A DNA stretch of 14,485 nucleotides from Bacteroidota bacterium (GCA_023417065.1 JAEZGH010000178.1:1-14485), one strand, 5' to 3'. Positions 7,024 to 14,442 are shown, numbered from the stretch's first letter. Made by a program: numbers and translations. The notes: generated from the sequence alone by a model not told the origin.

Positions 7024-7470
7024 ATGAGTAAAACGAACAAAGAGATCGCCTGGACATTTATCGAATTCATTTGGAATGCCCGGCAACTCGACCAAATTGA
7101 AGATTTCATCTCGGACGACTACCAGGACTTCTCGCTGCTACCTGCAATTCCACCCACAAGGGATGGCTTGCGAATGTGGATTGAAAATACATCTATCGCA
7201 TTCGATCACAAAACAAACATTGAATCAATTGTTGAAGAAGGCGATGTTGTTGCTGCGCGAATATCTTTTAATGTCACCCATATTGGGGTATGGCGCGGTA
7301 TCGAACCCACAGGACGGACTGTTTCCGTGAAGGGATTTCGGTTCTTCAGGTTAGCAAACCAGAAGATCGTTGCACATTGGGCATTGATTGATGGAGAGGC
7401 GCTTCAGAGGGCGCTCTCAGATCAGCATCATAGGTGTGTACTTCCGGCGAAGGAAAGGCCTGTGCTTTAG
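7024..7470 (+). CDS. SnoaL-like domain protein (ester cyclase/NTF2-like fold)
   Basis: The protein has 148 residues of the SnoaL/NTF2-like superfamily. Features are the first helix pair NKEIAWTFIEFIWNARQLDQ, the strand-loop FISDDYQDFSLLP, the turn IPPTRDGLRMWIENTSIAFD, then IVEEGDVVAARISFNVTHIG, the EPTGRTVSVKGFRFFRL strand and the closing IVAHWALIDGEALQRAL. The pattern H-x-G-x-W-x-G-I-x-P-T-G-R is typical of the SnoaL-like ester cyclase group found widely in Bacteroidota. It has no signal peptide. Whether it is an enzyme here cannot be told. The divergent Crp/Fnr-type gene may regulate it. Confidence 0.9.
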   Translation: MSKTNKEIAWTFIEFIWNARQLDQIEDFISDDYQDFSLLPAIPPTRDGLRMWIENTSIAFDHKTNIESIVEEGDVVAARISFNVTHIGVWRGIEPTGRTVSVKGFRFFRLANQKIVAHWALIDGEALQRALSDQHHRCVLPAKERPVL

Positions 7471-8139
7471 AAGTATGCTGAAGTGCAACGGAGCTAAAAG
7501 TAAACACGTCGGTTTGGCTGCTTGTGAGCAGACGGTAATCTATTGCCAGATTTTAAATCCATTGCATTTCAAACTCTGACATGAACGGTGGAAATTTTCA
7601 ATTGTCTGCTGCTAAGTTGAATTAAGCCTTGCCCGAAGCTGCCTTGAGTTCTGCCGATGGTCTTTTACCCCTCAAAGAGTCGTCGACAAAATGTCTCTCA
7701 TTCTTTTTCATTCAGAACAGTTGTGTCGACCAATCAAAGCGTCCAGGTCTGCCACAGACGAGAAGGTTGATAAGGCGGGTTTTCCTGGTCTGGAGTCACT
7801 AAGGTGAATAAGGTTGACCAAATTCCATCCATAAAGCGCCTGATAAGTCCGTCTATTCGAGTATCCCATATTGAACTAACTGGGAAGTGGACTATAGCCA
7901 AAGTAGTGACAAACTTCGACGCAAAACTCACCATTACCATCATCTGGCAATTACACCATACCGCCCTTCAAAAAAATCTCCGCAAAAACGTTCATAAACC
8001 TTACCGGGTACTGAAAACGCCACAATCCCTCGCTGCCGTCTTAGGGGTTTTTCTATATTTCAGGTCGTTGAATCGGCAGAGGATTCGATGAATACTTTTT
8101 TACTGACTTATAGCTAATTAGTTATCGATATTTTTCCGC
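7471..8139. other. Gene-free region with one outlying repeat module
   Basis: About 670 bp separate the SnoaL-like gene from the PorP-like gene. A short hairpin CTGCT-TGTG-AGCAG at 7518-7531 could mark the end of the SnoaL transcript. A 7-bp inverted repeat GTCGACA/TGTCGAC spans 7682-7730. A copy of the iteron-like module of the right-hand array is at 7757-7816. Short frames such as 7804-8091 have no recognisable protein content. The last 50 bp are AT-rich with a near-palindrome around CTAATTAG (8114-8121) and probably hold the promoter of the secretion pair. Confidence 0.6.
7757..7816 (-). repeat. Outlying copy of the iteron-doublet module (D0)
   Basis: The plus strand reads GACGAgAAGGTTGATAAGG (from 7758), then 25 bp, then ACTAAGGTGAATAAGGTTG. 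This is the same layout as the inverted module at 13721-13783 of the array (GACGATAAGGTTGATAAGG, then ACTAAGGTTGATAAGGTT). The cores AAGGTTGATAAGG (7763-7775) and AAGGTgaATAAGG (7801-7813) start 38 bp apart, against 41-45 bp in the array. Relative to most array copies it is inverted. Confidence 0.75.
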
Positions 8140-10113
8140 TTGAAGATCGATTTCACAAATGCGATTTCAACCTTTCTGGATAAAACGGCTACGCTGATTT
8201 TTGGATTCCTCTGTTGCGCCTTTTCAATTGCGTCTTTCGGGCAGGATATCACGAATTTTTCGCAATTCTACGTCAATCCATACACGATTAATCCGTCGTA
8301 TGCAGGCATAGAAGGTCGTGGTGCTGCCTTCCTGACTTACCGAAAGCAATGGGCGAATATCGACGGCGGGCCTACCATTGCAAATTTTTCGATCCACGCT
8401 CCGACGGTGGTAGGAGCGTCCTTCGGATTGAACGTCACGAATGATACCAGGGGCATCCTGAACACCTCGTCATTCCAGATTACCACAGGGTATACCATTG
8501 GGAGCGACCCGGAAAGGTTTGTGCGCCTCGGTATCTCTGCAGGTGCTGCTTTCAATGGCGCAGACGCAACAGGATTGGATCACCCGGAGTTGTACGACCC
8601 GAATGACCCGGTCTTTGCAAACTTGCTGGTCAAGAACACCTATCTCATCGGGAACGCAGGCGTATCATTCCATCTCAAGACATTTCACTTTGGTGCATCC
8701 CTGCCAAATATCTTTGCTCCGGCCTTCGTCAGCAGTGAAGCTTTTTCGATAACTGAGGTGAGTCCGTTTGAATCAGTGATCGTGCACGCCAGCAATCGCT
8801 TTTACTTCAGCGAGAACAAACACGTCTTCGAGCCATACTTCGTTTACCGCATGACCAAAGGCTTACCCGGACAGTTTGAGGCCGCAGGGATCATTCACCT
8901 TAACCATGTTCTCTGGTTTGGTGGATCGTTTAAACAGGATTTCGGTATTTCGGCTTTAGGGGGCATCAAGCTTAACAACACATTTGCCATTGGTGCGTCT
9001 TATTCGCTGGCCAATAGTGGTATCAATGAACTTAACAGTCCGACGTATGAGGTAAACCTCGGCTTGCTTTTCGGCAAACGCAACAAGAAACTTCCGGTGT
9101 ACAGCTTTGTGAATACCGAGAAGTCGAAGGTCAGGAAAAGCACGAAGAAGTCAGCAAGCGAAATGATCGCTGAGCGACGCAGACAGGCGGAGCTGGAACG
9201 CAAAAAGCAACTGGCGGAAAACAAGAAGAACCAGGATCAGGCGCAGGCGGAGGCTCGTAAGCAGCGCGAAGAGGCGGCGAAGAAACAGGCTGAGGAGGTC
9301 GCGCGGAAACAACAGGAGGAAGCCGCGAGAAAACAAGTTGAATCAGCAACCCAAAAACAACAGGAAGAGGCTGCCCGGGCACAAAAACTCGTGGCCGAAA
9401 GGCAACAACAGGAAGCTGCCAAAAAACAACAACAGGAGGCTGAAAGGAAACAGGAAGCTGAACGACTGCAGCGTGAAGAGCTGGCGAAGAAGGAACAGGC
9501 AGAAGCACAAAGACAACGCGAAGAACAAGCCCGCAGGGAAAGAGAAGAACAGGCGAAGAAGGAAAGCGAAGAAGCGCGCAAACGCGAAGAGGCCCTCGCT
9601 CAGACAAAGGTGCCCGAGCCAAAGGAACCGGAACAATTCAACTCGACGATAAGACAGGATTCGGTGGTGGTTAAGCATAAGCCGAGGTTTAACCAGTTGA
9701 GTGAATCGTTGGAGATCCTGAATGTGCGCGTTACTGAACACGATGAACAGGACGAGAAGGAACGCATATCGCGACTTACCCTGCATGCCAGCAACCCGCG
9801 TGAGCTTCACGGTGAAGACGGCCACCCGAATGCAGAGCGACACGAGTTTGCACAGTTTGGCAAGGAAAGAGGTCAGCTTAAACTGGGCAACTATGTGATT
9901 GCCGGCGTGTTTGAAGACGAAACAAATGCCCGTCTCTTCGCACGTGGTCTTAAGAAGCTCGGGTTCACCGCCGATTACGGTTTAACTGAAAGGGGTATAT
10001 GGTACGTGCATATCTTCAGCTCAGACGACACAGATGCCGCGAAAGCCGAACGCGAAAAGTTCAGGGCAATGAAAATTTTCAGAGATGCATGGCTCCTCAC
10101 TGTATATGAATAA
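8140..10113 (+). CDS. PorP/SprF-family type IX secretion protein with coiled coil and C-terminal SPOR-like domain
   Basis: The protein has 657 residues. The start is TTG at 8140, because no ATG lies in frame before the signal peptide and a stop lies at 8119-8121. Residues 1-34 are a signal peptide (LIFGFLCCAFSIASFG-QD). Residues 35-315 form a PorP/SprF outer-membrane barrel domain, opening with ITNFSQFYVNPYTINPSYAG and containing the conserved YRKQW and the closing YEVNLGLLFGKRNKK. Residues about 327-487 are an A/E/K/Q/R-rich coiled coil (KQREEAAKKQAEEVARKQ type heptads). Residues 579-657 resemble a SPOR domain (NYVIAGVFEDETNARLFARG, then IWYVHIFSSDDTDAAKAERE), which in other proteins binds denuded peptidoglycan. 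PorP/SprF proteins assist secretion or surface attachment of type B T9SS cargo; SprF serves SprB in Flavobacterium. The next gene, 3 bp downstream, is such a cargo, so they are surely one operon. The barrel-coil-SPOR layout suggests a tether across the periplasm, which is inference. Confidence 0.92.
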   Translation: MKIDFTNAISTFLDKTATLIFGFLCCAFSIASFGQDITNFSQFYVNPYTINPSYAGIEGRGAAFLTYRKQWANIDGGPTIANFSIHAPTVVGASFGLNVTNDTRGILNTSSFQITTGYTIGSDPERFVRLGISAGAAFNGADATGLDHPELYDPNDPVFANLLVKNTYLIGNAGVSFHLKTFHFGASLPNIFAPAFVSSEAFSITEVSPFESVIVHASNRFYFSENKHVFEPYFVYRMTKGLPGQFEAAGIIHLNHVLWFGGSFKQDFGISALGGIKLNNTFAIGASYSLANSGINELNSPTYEVNLGLLFGKRNKKLPVYSFVNTEKSKVRKSTKKSASEMIAERRRQAELERKKQLAENKKNQDQAQAEARKQREEAAKKQAEEVARKQQEEAARKQVESATQKQQEEAARAQKLVAERQQQEAAKKQQQEAERKQEAERLQREELAKKEQAEAQRQREEQARREREEQAKKESEEARKREEALAQTKVPEPKEPEQFNSTIRQDSVVVKHKPRFNQLSESLEILNVRVTEHDEQDEKERISRLTLHASNPRELHGEDGHPNAERHEFAQFGKERGQLKLGNYVIAGVFEDETNARLFARGLKKLGFTADYGLTERGIWYVHIFSSDDTDAAKAEREKFRAMKIFRDAWLLTVYE

Positions 10114-10116
10114 CAA

Positions 10117-13100
10117 ATGCACTTGATTATGGCAGGCAGATTATTACTCATACTACTTATACTGGCCGGTAGCCATGCCGTAATAAACGCACAGGTTCCG
10201 CGAATCGACAACATCGACAGGGCGGTGGCATATCCAAATATGCCGGTTCAGATTACGGGACAGGGTTTCAGCGCTAACCCGGCAGACCTGCAGGTATGGT
10301 TTGGAAACGTCCAGGGTACGATACTCAGCAGCAGTGTAACGTCTATTGACGTTTTGGTTCCTGCACAGGCTCGCGTGTCTCCTGTAGAAGTTATCAACCT
10401 GGTCAGCAAGCGCTCCGGGAAATCGGGACCAATGGTAATGCCCACATTCAGCGGTAGTGATCCGATGGGTACGTTTACGCTGCAATCATTTGCCAGTCCC
10501 GCGAACGACATCTTTGACATGTGCACGTGCGACTTCAACCTTGACGGGAAAACGGATATCGTGGGATCGAAGTTCAGGGATGGCGCAAGTAACCTGATGC
10601 TCATGACCAATACCAGCACCGTTCATGCCAACAGCACAACGCTGGGGTTCACCGTTTCATCCATTCCTCTTGCCTCGATACCTACGTACAGTCTCGCGTG
10701 CGGAGACCTTAACGGTGATGGGAAGCCTGAGATCGTCGCTACCCGCGGTGGAAACAGCTCCGGGAGTAACGTCTACATCTTTCCCAATACGAGTGCTGGT
10801 ACCATAAGTTTTGGCACTCCCATCTCGCTTACACTTACGCCCGGTGATTTCGGGAAGGAGGTTGCTATCCGCGATCTCAATGGCGACGGCAGACCTGAGA
10901 TCATTGTAACGAATAGCCAGACAAGCCTCTTTTATATCTTCGAAAACAAGCTAACGTCTGCAACCATCACGGCAGCACAGTTTACGCGTATCAACAAGTC
11001 TATCCCGGAGAACGTAGCAAATGATGGGACTATCGCCGGAACGCTTGCCCTGGTCGTGGAAGACTTCAATGGCGATGGCTGGCCCGAAATCGTTGTTACG
11101 CCCAGCAAGAGTTACGCGAATCAAAAGACGTTTATCCTGGCAAATCCTGCCAATGGCACACTCAACTTTACCCAGATTGTTAAGTTTACGGTCAACGGCA
11201 CGGCAAACATTAACGATCTTGCCAGCGCTGACTTTAATGGCGACGGGAAGCTGGACCTGGTATATTCCGACAGGCAGAGTGCCAAGGCTTTTGTATTGCT
11301 TAACCAGGGCGGTCTGGATTTTACGTCGGTGAACGGCATGACTGGATTTCCCGTCGCCGATGCGTGGGGTGTGGACGTTGCTGATATGAATGGCGATGGC
11401 CTGGCCGACTTCATCGTAGGCAGCAGGAACTTTACGACACCTGAAGTGAATATCTTCACCAACAACGGCGGGGCGACTCCTGGTTTTGCAAAATCAGTTA
11501 TTGCAACCACTCCTACAAAGGGTAACTGGTTTGTGAAGGCGGCGGACTATGACGGCGACTCTAAACCTGATATCGCGGTTACGACAACAAACAACGTTAA
11601 CAACTTTTCGATTGACATCTGGCGAAATACCACGTGTCACGATGCAAAGATATTAAACGATAATCCTTTGACGATCTGCAGCGGACAATCCATTGAGCTG
11701 CAAGCGGTCCCTGTTGACGGTGTAGCCTTCACGTGGAGCGGCGGATCTGCCTCCGGTGCAAAGAACACCATTGCGTATACTGATGCGGGTACTATAACCG
11801 TCACAGCAGTCGGGGAAGGAGGGGCGTGTACGTCTACGGCATCTATCGTCGTCAACGCGGGTGCTGGTCTGCCTCCCGGGAAGCCGACGATCCTTCAGCC
11901 AGACGTTGTCTGCGCCGGCGGAGAGCTGAAACTCGCCACGGCATCTGTGGGTGGAGCTACTTACCTATGGACGGGCCCCAATGATTACGCTCATTCGGGT
12001 ACTTCTAATGAAGCTGTAGTTACTAACGCCGCAGCTATCGGAAACAAGGGCAACTACTTCCTGCGCATAAAGGTAGGCGACTGCGTCAGTGAGGAGTCAT
12101 CAGCAAAATTTGTAGACGTGATCGCGCCGGCTGCATTCAGTATAACTGGTGTCACGCCAATCTGCGCAGGTCAGCCGCTGAGTCTGTCGGTGAACACGGA
12201 TCCGGCGTACGATTTTCAATGGAAGTTCAACGGTACTGCTGTTGCTTCTGAAGACCAGTCCCAGTTCCCCAAAGTTGGGCGCAACGCTGTTGGCGCTGAT
12301 GCAGGTAACTATACCGTTGTAGCGACGCACAAAACATTTGTTTCCTGCAAAACGGAAACGCCAGCCTTTACGATGCAAGTGTTCAATGCACCGTCGGCGT
12401 CTGTCACATTTACTCCTAACGTAGTTTGTGAAGGAGCGGAAGTATTGTTCAACGGTTCGAATTCAACAGTGCACTCCGGGGCGCCGGTGCAATACACGTG
12501 GAGCTTCGGCGATGGCAAGTCACGCGTAGGCGACAACCTTACTACGGTGACGCACACCTACACTGCGTCAGCTGCTGCCGTTTCGCCTTCGCTGACGATC
12601 AGTTATCCAGGTATAACCGGCTGCTCCAATACATTTAATGTTCCGGTGTTTGCTGTAGGCGCTGTCACAAATCCCGAGATAAGCAGTGTTCCGGAGTCGG
12701 TAACTGCATTGTGCAGCGGAAGCGAATTGTCTCTCACGGCTTCCGGTTCTTTCTCATCGTTCACATGGAATAACGGTCAGACAACGCCGACGATCACGAT
12801 AACGCAACCCGGTGTTTATTGGGTTCAAACTATTAACGCAGACGGATGTTTGGGCCGGGCTGAGGTTGAAATCCTGCCCAGGACCAGTGGATGCAGTGAT
12901 ACGGGCTCAGAGCTGCTGATATCAAAAATGTTTACACCCAACAATGGCGACAACCTGAATGACACGTGGCGCATCATTGGCATTGAGAATTTAGACACAC
13001 AGTGTAATGCCAACATCTTTGACGGCCGTGGCAGGAGGGTAGTGACGCTGACCAAAGACGAACTCCAGGCAGGATGGCGGGGTACAACCGCTGCTTCCGG

Positions 13101-13191
13101 CGGTGCAGATCTGCCACAGGGAACTTACTACTATGTGATAGGTTGTCCCGATGGCAGACGTGTTACGGGAAGTGTGTTGATCGCAAGGTAA
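10117..13191 (+). CDS. Giant secreted FG-GAP/Ig/PKD protein with type B T9SS sorting domain
   Basis: The protein has 1024 residues. A signal peptide covers 1-25 (MAGRLLLILLILAGS, cut near INA-Q); the ATG at 10129 is an alternative start. An IPT/TIG domain spans about 27-110 (PRIDNIDRAVAYPNMPVQIT). Seven FG-GAP/VCBS repeats with calcium-binding-like loops follow at about 139, 197, 254, 316, 372, 424 and 478 (DFNLDGKTDIV, DLNGDGKPEIV, DLNGDGRPEII, DFNGDGWPEIV, DFNGDGKLDLV, DMNGDGLADFI, DYDGDSKPDIA), enough for one beta-propeller. Then come Ig-like modules with paired cysteines (about 508-760), a PKD domain (760-848, WSFGDGKS), another Ig-like module (850-927) and the gliding-motility-associated C-terminal domain (930-1024: SKMFTPNNGDNLNDTW, NIFDGRGRRVV, LPQGTYYYVIG). 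That end directs export through the type IX system by the type B route. It is probably a cell-surface adhesin or gliding-related protein. The coupled PorP-like gene is its likely partner. Confidence 0.94.
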   Translation: MHLIMAGRLLLILLILAGSHAVINAQVPRIDNIDRAVAYPNMPVQITGQGFSANPADLQVWFGNVQGTILSSSVTSIDVLVPAQARVSPVEVINLVSKRSGKSGPMVMPTFSGSDPMGTFTLQSFASPANDIFDMCTCDFNLDGKTDIVGSKFRDGASNLMLMTNTSTVHANSTTLGFTVSSIPLASIPTYSLACGDLNGDGKPEIVATRGGNSSGSNVYIFPNTSAGTISFGTPISLTLTPGDFGKEVAIRDLNGDGRPEIIVTNSQTSLFYIFENKLTSATITAAQFTRINKSIPENVANDGTIAGTLALVVEDFNGDGWPEIVVTPSKSYANQKTFILANPANGTLNFTQIVKFTVNGTANINDLASADFNGDGKLDLVYSDRQSAKAFVLLNQGGLDFTSVNGMTGFPVADAWGVDVADMNGDGLADFIVGSRNFTTPEVNIFTNNGGATPGFAKSVIATTPTKGNWFVKAADYDGDSKPDIAVTTTNNVNNFSIDIWRNTTCHDAKILNDNPLTICSGQSIELQAVPVDGVAFTWSGGSASGAKNTIAYTDAGTITVTAVGEGGACTSTASIVVNAGAGLPPGKPTILQPDVVCAGGELKLATASVGGATYLWTGPNDYAHSGTSNEAVVTNAAAIGNKGNYFLRIKVGDCVSEESSAKFVDVIAPAAFSITGVTPICAGQPLSLSVNTDPAYDFQWKFNGTAVASEDQSQFPKVGRNAVGADAGNYTVVATHKTFVSCKTETPAFTMQVFNAPSASVTFTPNVVCEGAEVLFNGSNSTVHSGAPVQYTWSFGDGKSRVGDNLTTVTHTYTASAAAVSPSLTISYPGITGCSNTFNVPVFAVGAVTNPEISSVPESVTALCSGSELSLTASGSFSSFTWNNGQTTPTITITQPGVYWVQTINADGCLGRAEVEILPRTSGCSDTGSELLISKMFTPNNGDNLNDTWRIIGIENLDTQCNANIFDGRGRRVVTLTKDELQAGWRGTTAASGGADLPQGTYYYVIGCPDGRRVTGSVLIAR

Positions 13192-13216
13192 AGAGGAACG
13201 TTGATGGTTGTTTTCA

Positions 13217-13243
13217 GCCTCCAGGTGATAACACCTGACAGGC
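13217..13243 (+). repeat. Hairpin A, unit 1
   Basis: The arms GCCTCCAGGTG and CACCTGACAGGC enclose the loop ATAA, followed by CCGAAAACCGGGCGTG. It lies 25 bp after the stop of the T9SS cargo gene, so it may also protect or end that mRNA. Confidence 0.8.
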
Positions 13244-13319
13244 CCGAAAACCGGGCGTGTTGTAAATGAGGAAAACGGCAGCTCGCGTTGTAAAAGAGAT
13301 AGATGTTGATTTTCCATCC

Positions 13320-13360
13320 CTTGTCTGCCCTCCAGGCGTTACCACCTGGAGGCGGACAAG
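13320..13360 (-). repeat. Hairpin C, unit 1 (A palindrome in reverse orientation, extended stem)
   Basis: The arms CTTGTCTGCCCTCCAGG and CCTGGAGGCGGACAAG enclose the loop CGTTACCA, with one bulge and one G-T pair. Its reverse complement contains CTCCAGGTGGTAAC, matching hairpin A (CTCCAGGTGATAAC), so A and C face each other. Confidence 0.85.
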
Positions 13361-13390
13361 AAAGGGAGAAGGAACAACCTGATACCACGT

Positions 13391-13464
13391 TGCTGACCTT
13401 ATCAACCTTAGTAGCCAAACACCCCACAACAACAACAACTACCTAATCAACCTTGTCGTCCGTG
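13391..13464 (+). repeat. Iteron-doublet module D, unit 1
   Basis: The 13-mer CCTTATCAACCTT is at 13397-13409 and a variant CCTaATCAACCTT at 13442-13454, 45 bp apart start to start. Each lies in a 9-bp doublet (ACCTTATCA-ACCTTAGTA; ACCTAATCA-ACCTTGTCG). The spacer is CA-rich. Confidence 0.8.
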
Positions 13465-13508
13465 GTTGAACTGGTTGCTCTTTATTGTCACGTGTTTTTT
13501 TGTTTTCA

Positions 13509-13535
13509 GCCTCCAGGCAACAACACCTGAGAGGC
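13509..13535 (+). repeat. Hairpin A, unit 2
   Basis: GCCTCCAGGcaacaaCACCTGAGAGGC type: the loop side is changed from TGATAA to CAACAA, yet the AGG/CCT core and the GCCTC/GAGGC base still pair. The linker after it is about 30 bp shorter than in the other units. Confidence 0.75.
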
Positions 13536-13584
13536 CCGAAAACCTGGCGTGTTGTTGACGAATAGTATGCAGATTTTTCGTCCC

Positions 13585-13625
13585 CTTGTTTGCCCGCCAG
13601 GCGTTACCATCTGGAGGCGGACAAG
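13585..13625 (-). repeat. Hairpin C, unit 2
   Basis: The arms CTTGTTTGCCCGCCAGG and CTGGAGGCGGACAAG enclose the loop CGTTACCA(T). It has the same length (41 bp) as in unit 1, with a few substitutions and near-complete pairing. Confidence 0.75.
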
Positions 13626-13650
13626 AAAGGGAGATGTCGCATCCGGTATG

Positions 13651-13783
13651 ATAAGGTCGACAAGGTTGGGCGCAGGATTCTTCTTGATTCCGTTGTGATG
13701 CATCGTCTTCTGGCTTCCCCCGGACGATAAGGTTGATAAGGTTGGAGCGGGGGATTGGGATCTGTTACTAAGGTTGATAAGGT
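13651..13783 (-). repeat. Inverted iteron-doublet module D, unit 2
   Basis: GACGATAAGGTTGATAAGG starts at 13723 and ACTAAGGTTGATAAGGTT at 13768; these are the reverse complement of the D module in units 1, 3 and 4. The 13-mer cores (13729-13741 and 13770-13782) are 41 bp apart. A further degenerate copy, ATAAGGTCGACAAGG, lies at 13651-13665. The sequence from about 13640 to 13720 has no match to the other units. Confidence 0.75.
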
Positions 13784-13850
13784 TTTTATTGTGCGATCGG
13801 TGTTGTGGAACGATTTGCTCTTTTACTGTCACGCGTTTTTACTCTTTTAG

Positions 13851-13876
13851 ACCTCCAGGTGATAACACTGGGAGGC
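13851..13876 (+). repeat. Hairpin A, unit 3
   Basis: ACCTCCAGGTGATAACACTGGGAGGC type. The first arm and loop are kept, and the second arm is altered but still pairs CCTCC with GGAGG. The tail GGAAACCTGGCGTGATG follows. Confidence 0.7.
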
Positions 13877-13953
13877 CAGGAAACCTGGCGTGATGAAAGA
13901 AGAAAATGGCAGATCGCGTGGAAAAAGAATTAGTGATGTAGATTTTTCATCCC

Positions 13954-13969
13954 CTTGTCGGCAGACAAG
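13954..13969 (-). repeat. Hairpin C, unit 3, with core deleted
   Basis: Only CTTGTC-GGCA-GACAAG remains: the outer 6 bp of each arm are intact, while about 25 bp of inner stem and loop present in units 1, 2 and 4 are gone. This is a clean hairpin excision. Confidence 0.75.
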
Positions 13970-14000
13970 AAAGGGAGAAGGAAGATACCTGACACCACCT

Positions 14001-14072
14001 TGCTGACCTTATCAACCTTAGTAACCAAACACCCCCACATAAGAACACTACCTTATCAACCTTATCGTCCGT
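14001..14072 (+). repeat. Iteron-doublet module D, unit 3
   Basis: Two exact copies of CCTTATCAACCTT lie at 14007-14019 and 14051-14063, 44 bp apart, in doublets ACCTTATCA-ACCTTAGTA and ACCTTATCA-ACCTTATCG. After CGTCCGTG the sequence leaves the repeat consensus until about 14170. Confidence 0.85.
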
Positions 14073-14175
14073 GCCTCAGAAGTGGTTTCACGACGATGCG
14101 AAGGGATGGAAGAGTTTGATTCGTCGGCCCGGAGTAGTGTCCGCCATGATTGCTGATTCCGTCTATCTACAGGGC

Positions 14176-14250
14176 GCGGAAACCTGGCATGATGCAAATG
14201 AAGAAAACCGTAGATCGCGTGGAAAAAGAATTAGTAATGCAGATTTTTCA
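14176..14250 (+). repeat. Unit 4 remnant without hairpin A
   Basis: GCGGAAACCTGGCATGATG matches the tail that follows hairpin A in unit 3, and the linker after it (TAGATCGCGTGGAAAAAGAA) is nearly identical to that of unit 3. Hairpin A itself is replaced by unrelated sequence (about 14073-14170). Confidence 0.7.
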
Positions 14251-14254
14251 TCCC

Positions 14255-14295
14255 CTTGTCTGCCCTCCAGGCGTTACCACCAGGTGGCGGACAAG
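14255..14295 (-). repeat. Hairpin C, unit 4
   Basis: The first arm CTTGTCTGCCCTCCAGG and the loop CGTTACCA are identical to unit 1. The second arm reads CCAGGTGGCGGACAAG instead of CCTGGAGG..., which weakens the inner stem while the outer stem stays. Confidence 0.75.
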
Positions 14296-14325
14296 AAAGC
14301 GAGAAGGAACAACCTGACACCACGT

Positions 14326-14398
14326 TGCTGACCTTATCAACCTTAGTAGCCAAACACCCCCACATAAGAACACTACCTTATCAACCTTATCGTCCGTG
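14326..14398 (+). repeat. Iteron-doublet module D, unit 4
   Basis: Exact CCTTATCAACCTT copies lie at 14332-14344 and 14376-14388, 44 bp apart. The module is almost identical to that of unit 3, and the flank CGTCCGTGGTTGAACTGG matches unit 1. Confidence 0.85.
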
Positions 14399-14442
14399 GT
14401 TGAACTGGCTGCTCTTTATTGTCACGTGTTTTTTTGTTTTCA

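Noticed and set aside
7682..7730. Inverted repeat GTCGACA/TGTCGAC
   Set aside because: Seven-bp arms separated by 35 bp contain the self-complementary GTCGAC site. This is easily a chance match.
7804..8091. 95-residue plus-strand ORF upstream of the PorP-like gene
   Set aside because: Its first codons lie inside the outlying iteron module, and the rest has no domain or signal features.
9131..9843. Minus-strand ORFs opposite the coiled-coil region
   Set aside because: They are shadows of the A/E/K/Q-rich coding strand, with Ser/Cys/Phe/Leu-rich translations typical of an antisense frame.
13131..13832. Minus-strand ORFs with a shared VRLQ-VTPGGQTR peptide
   Set aside because: The shared peptide comes from translation of hairpin C in each repeat unit. 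Composition is not protein-like and the frames break at the repeat changes.
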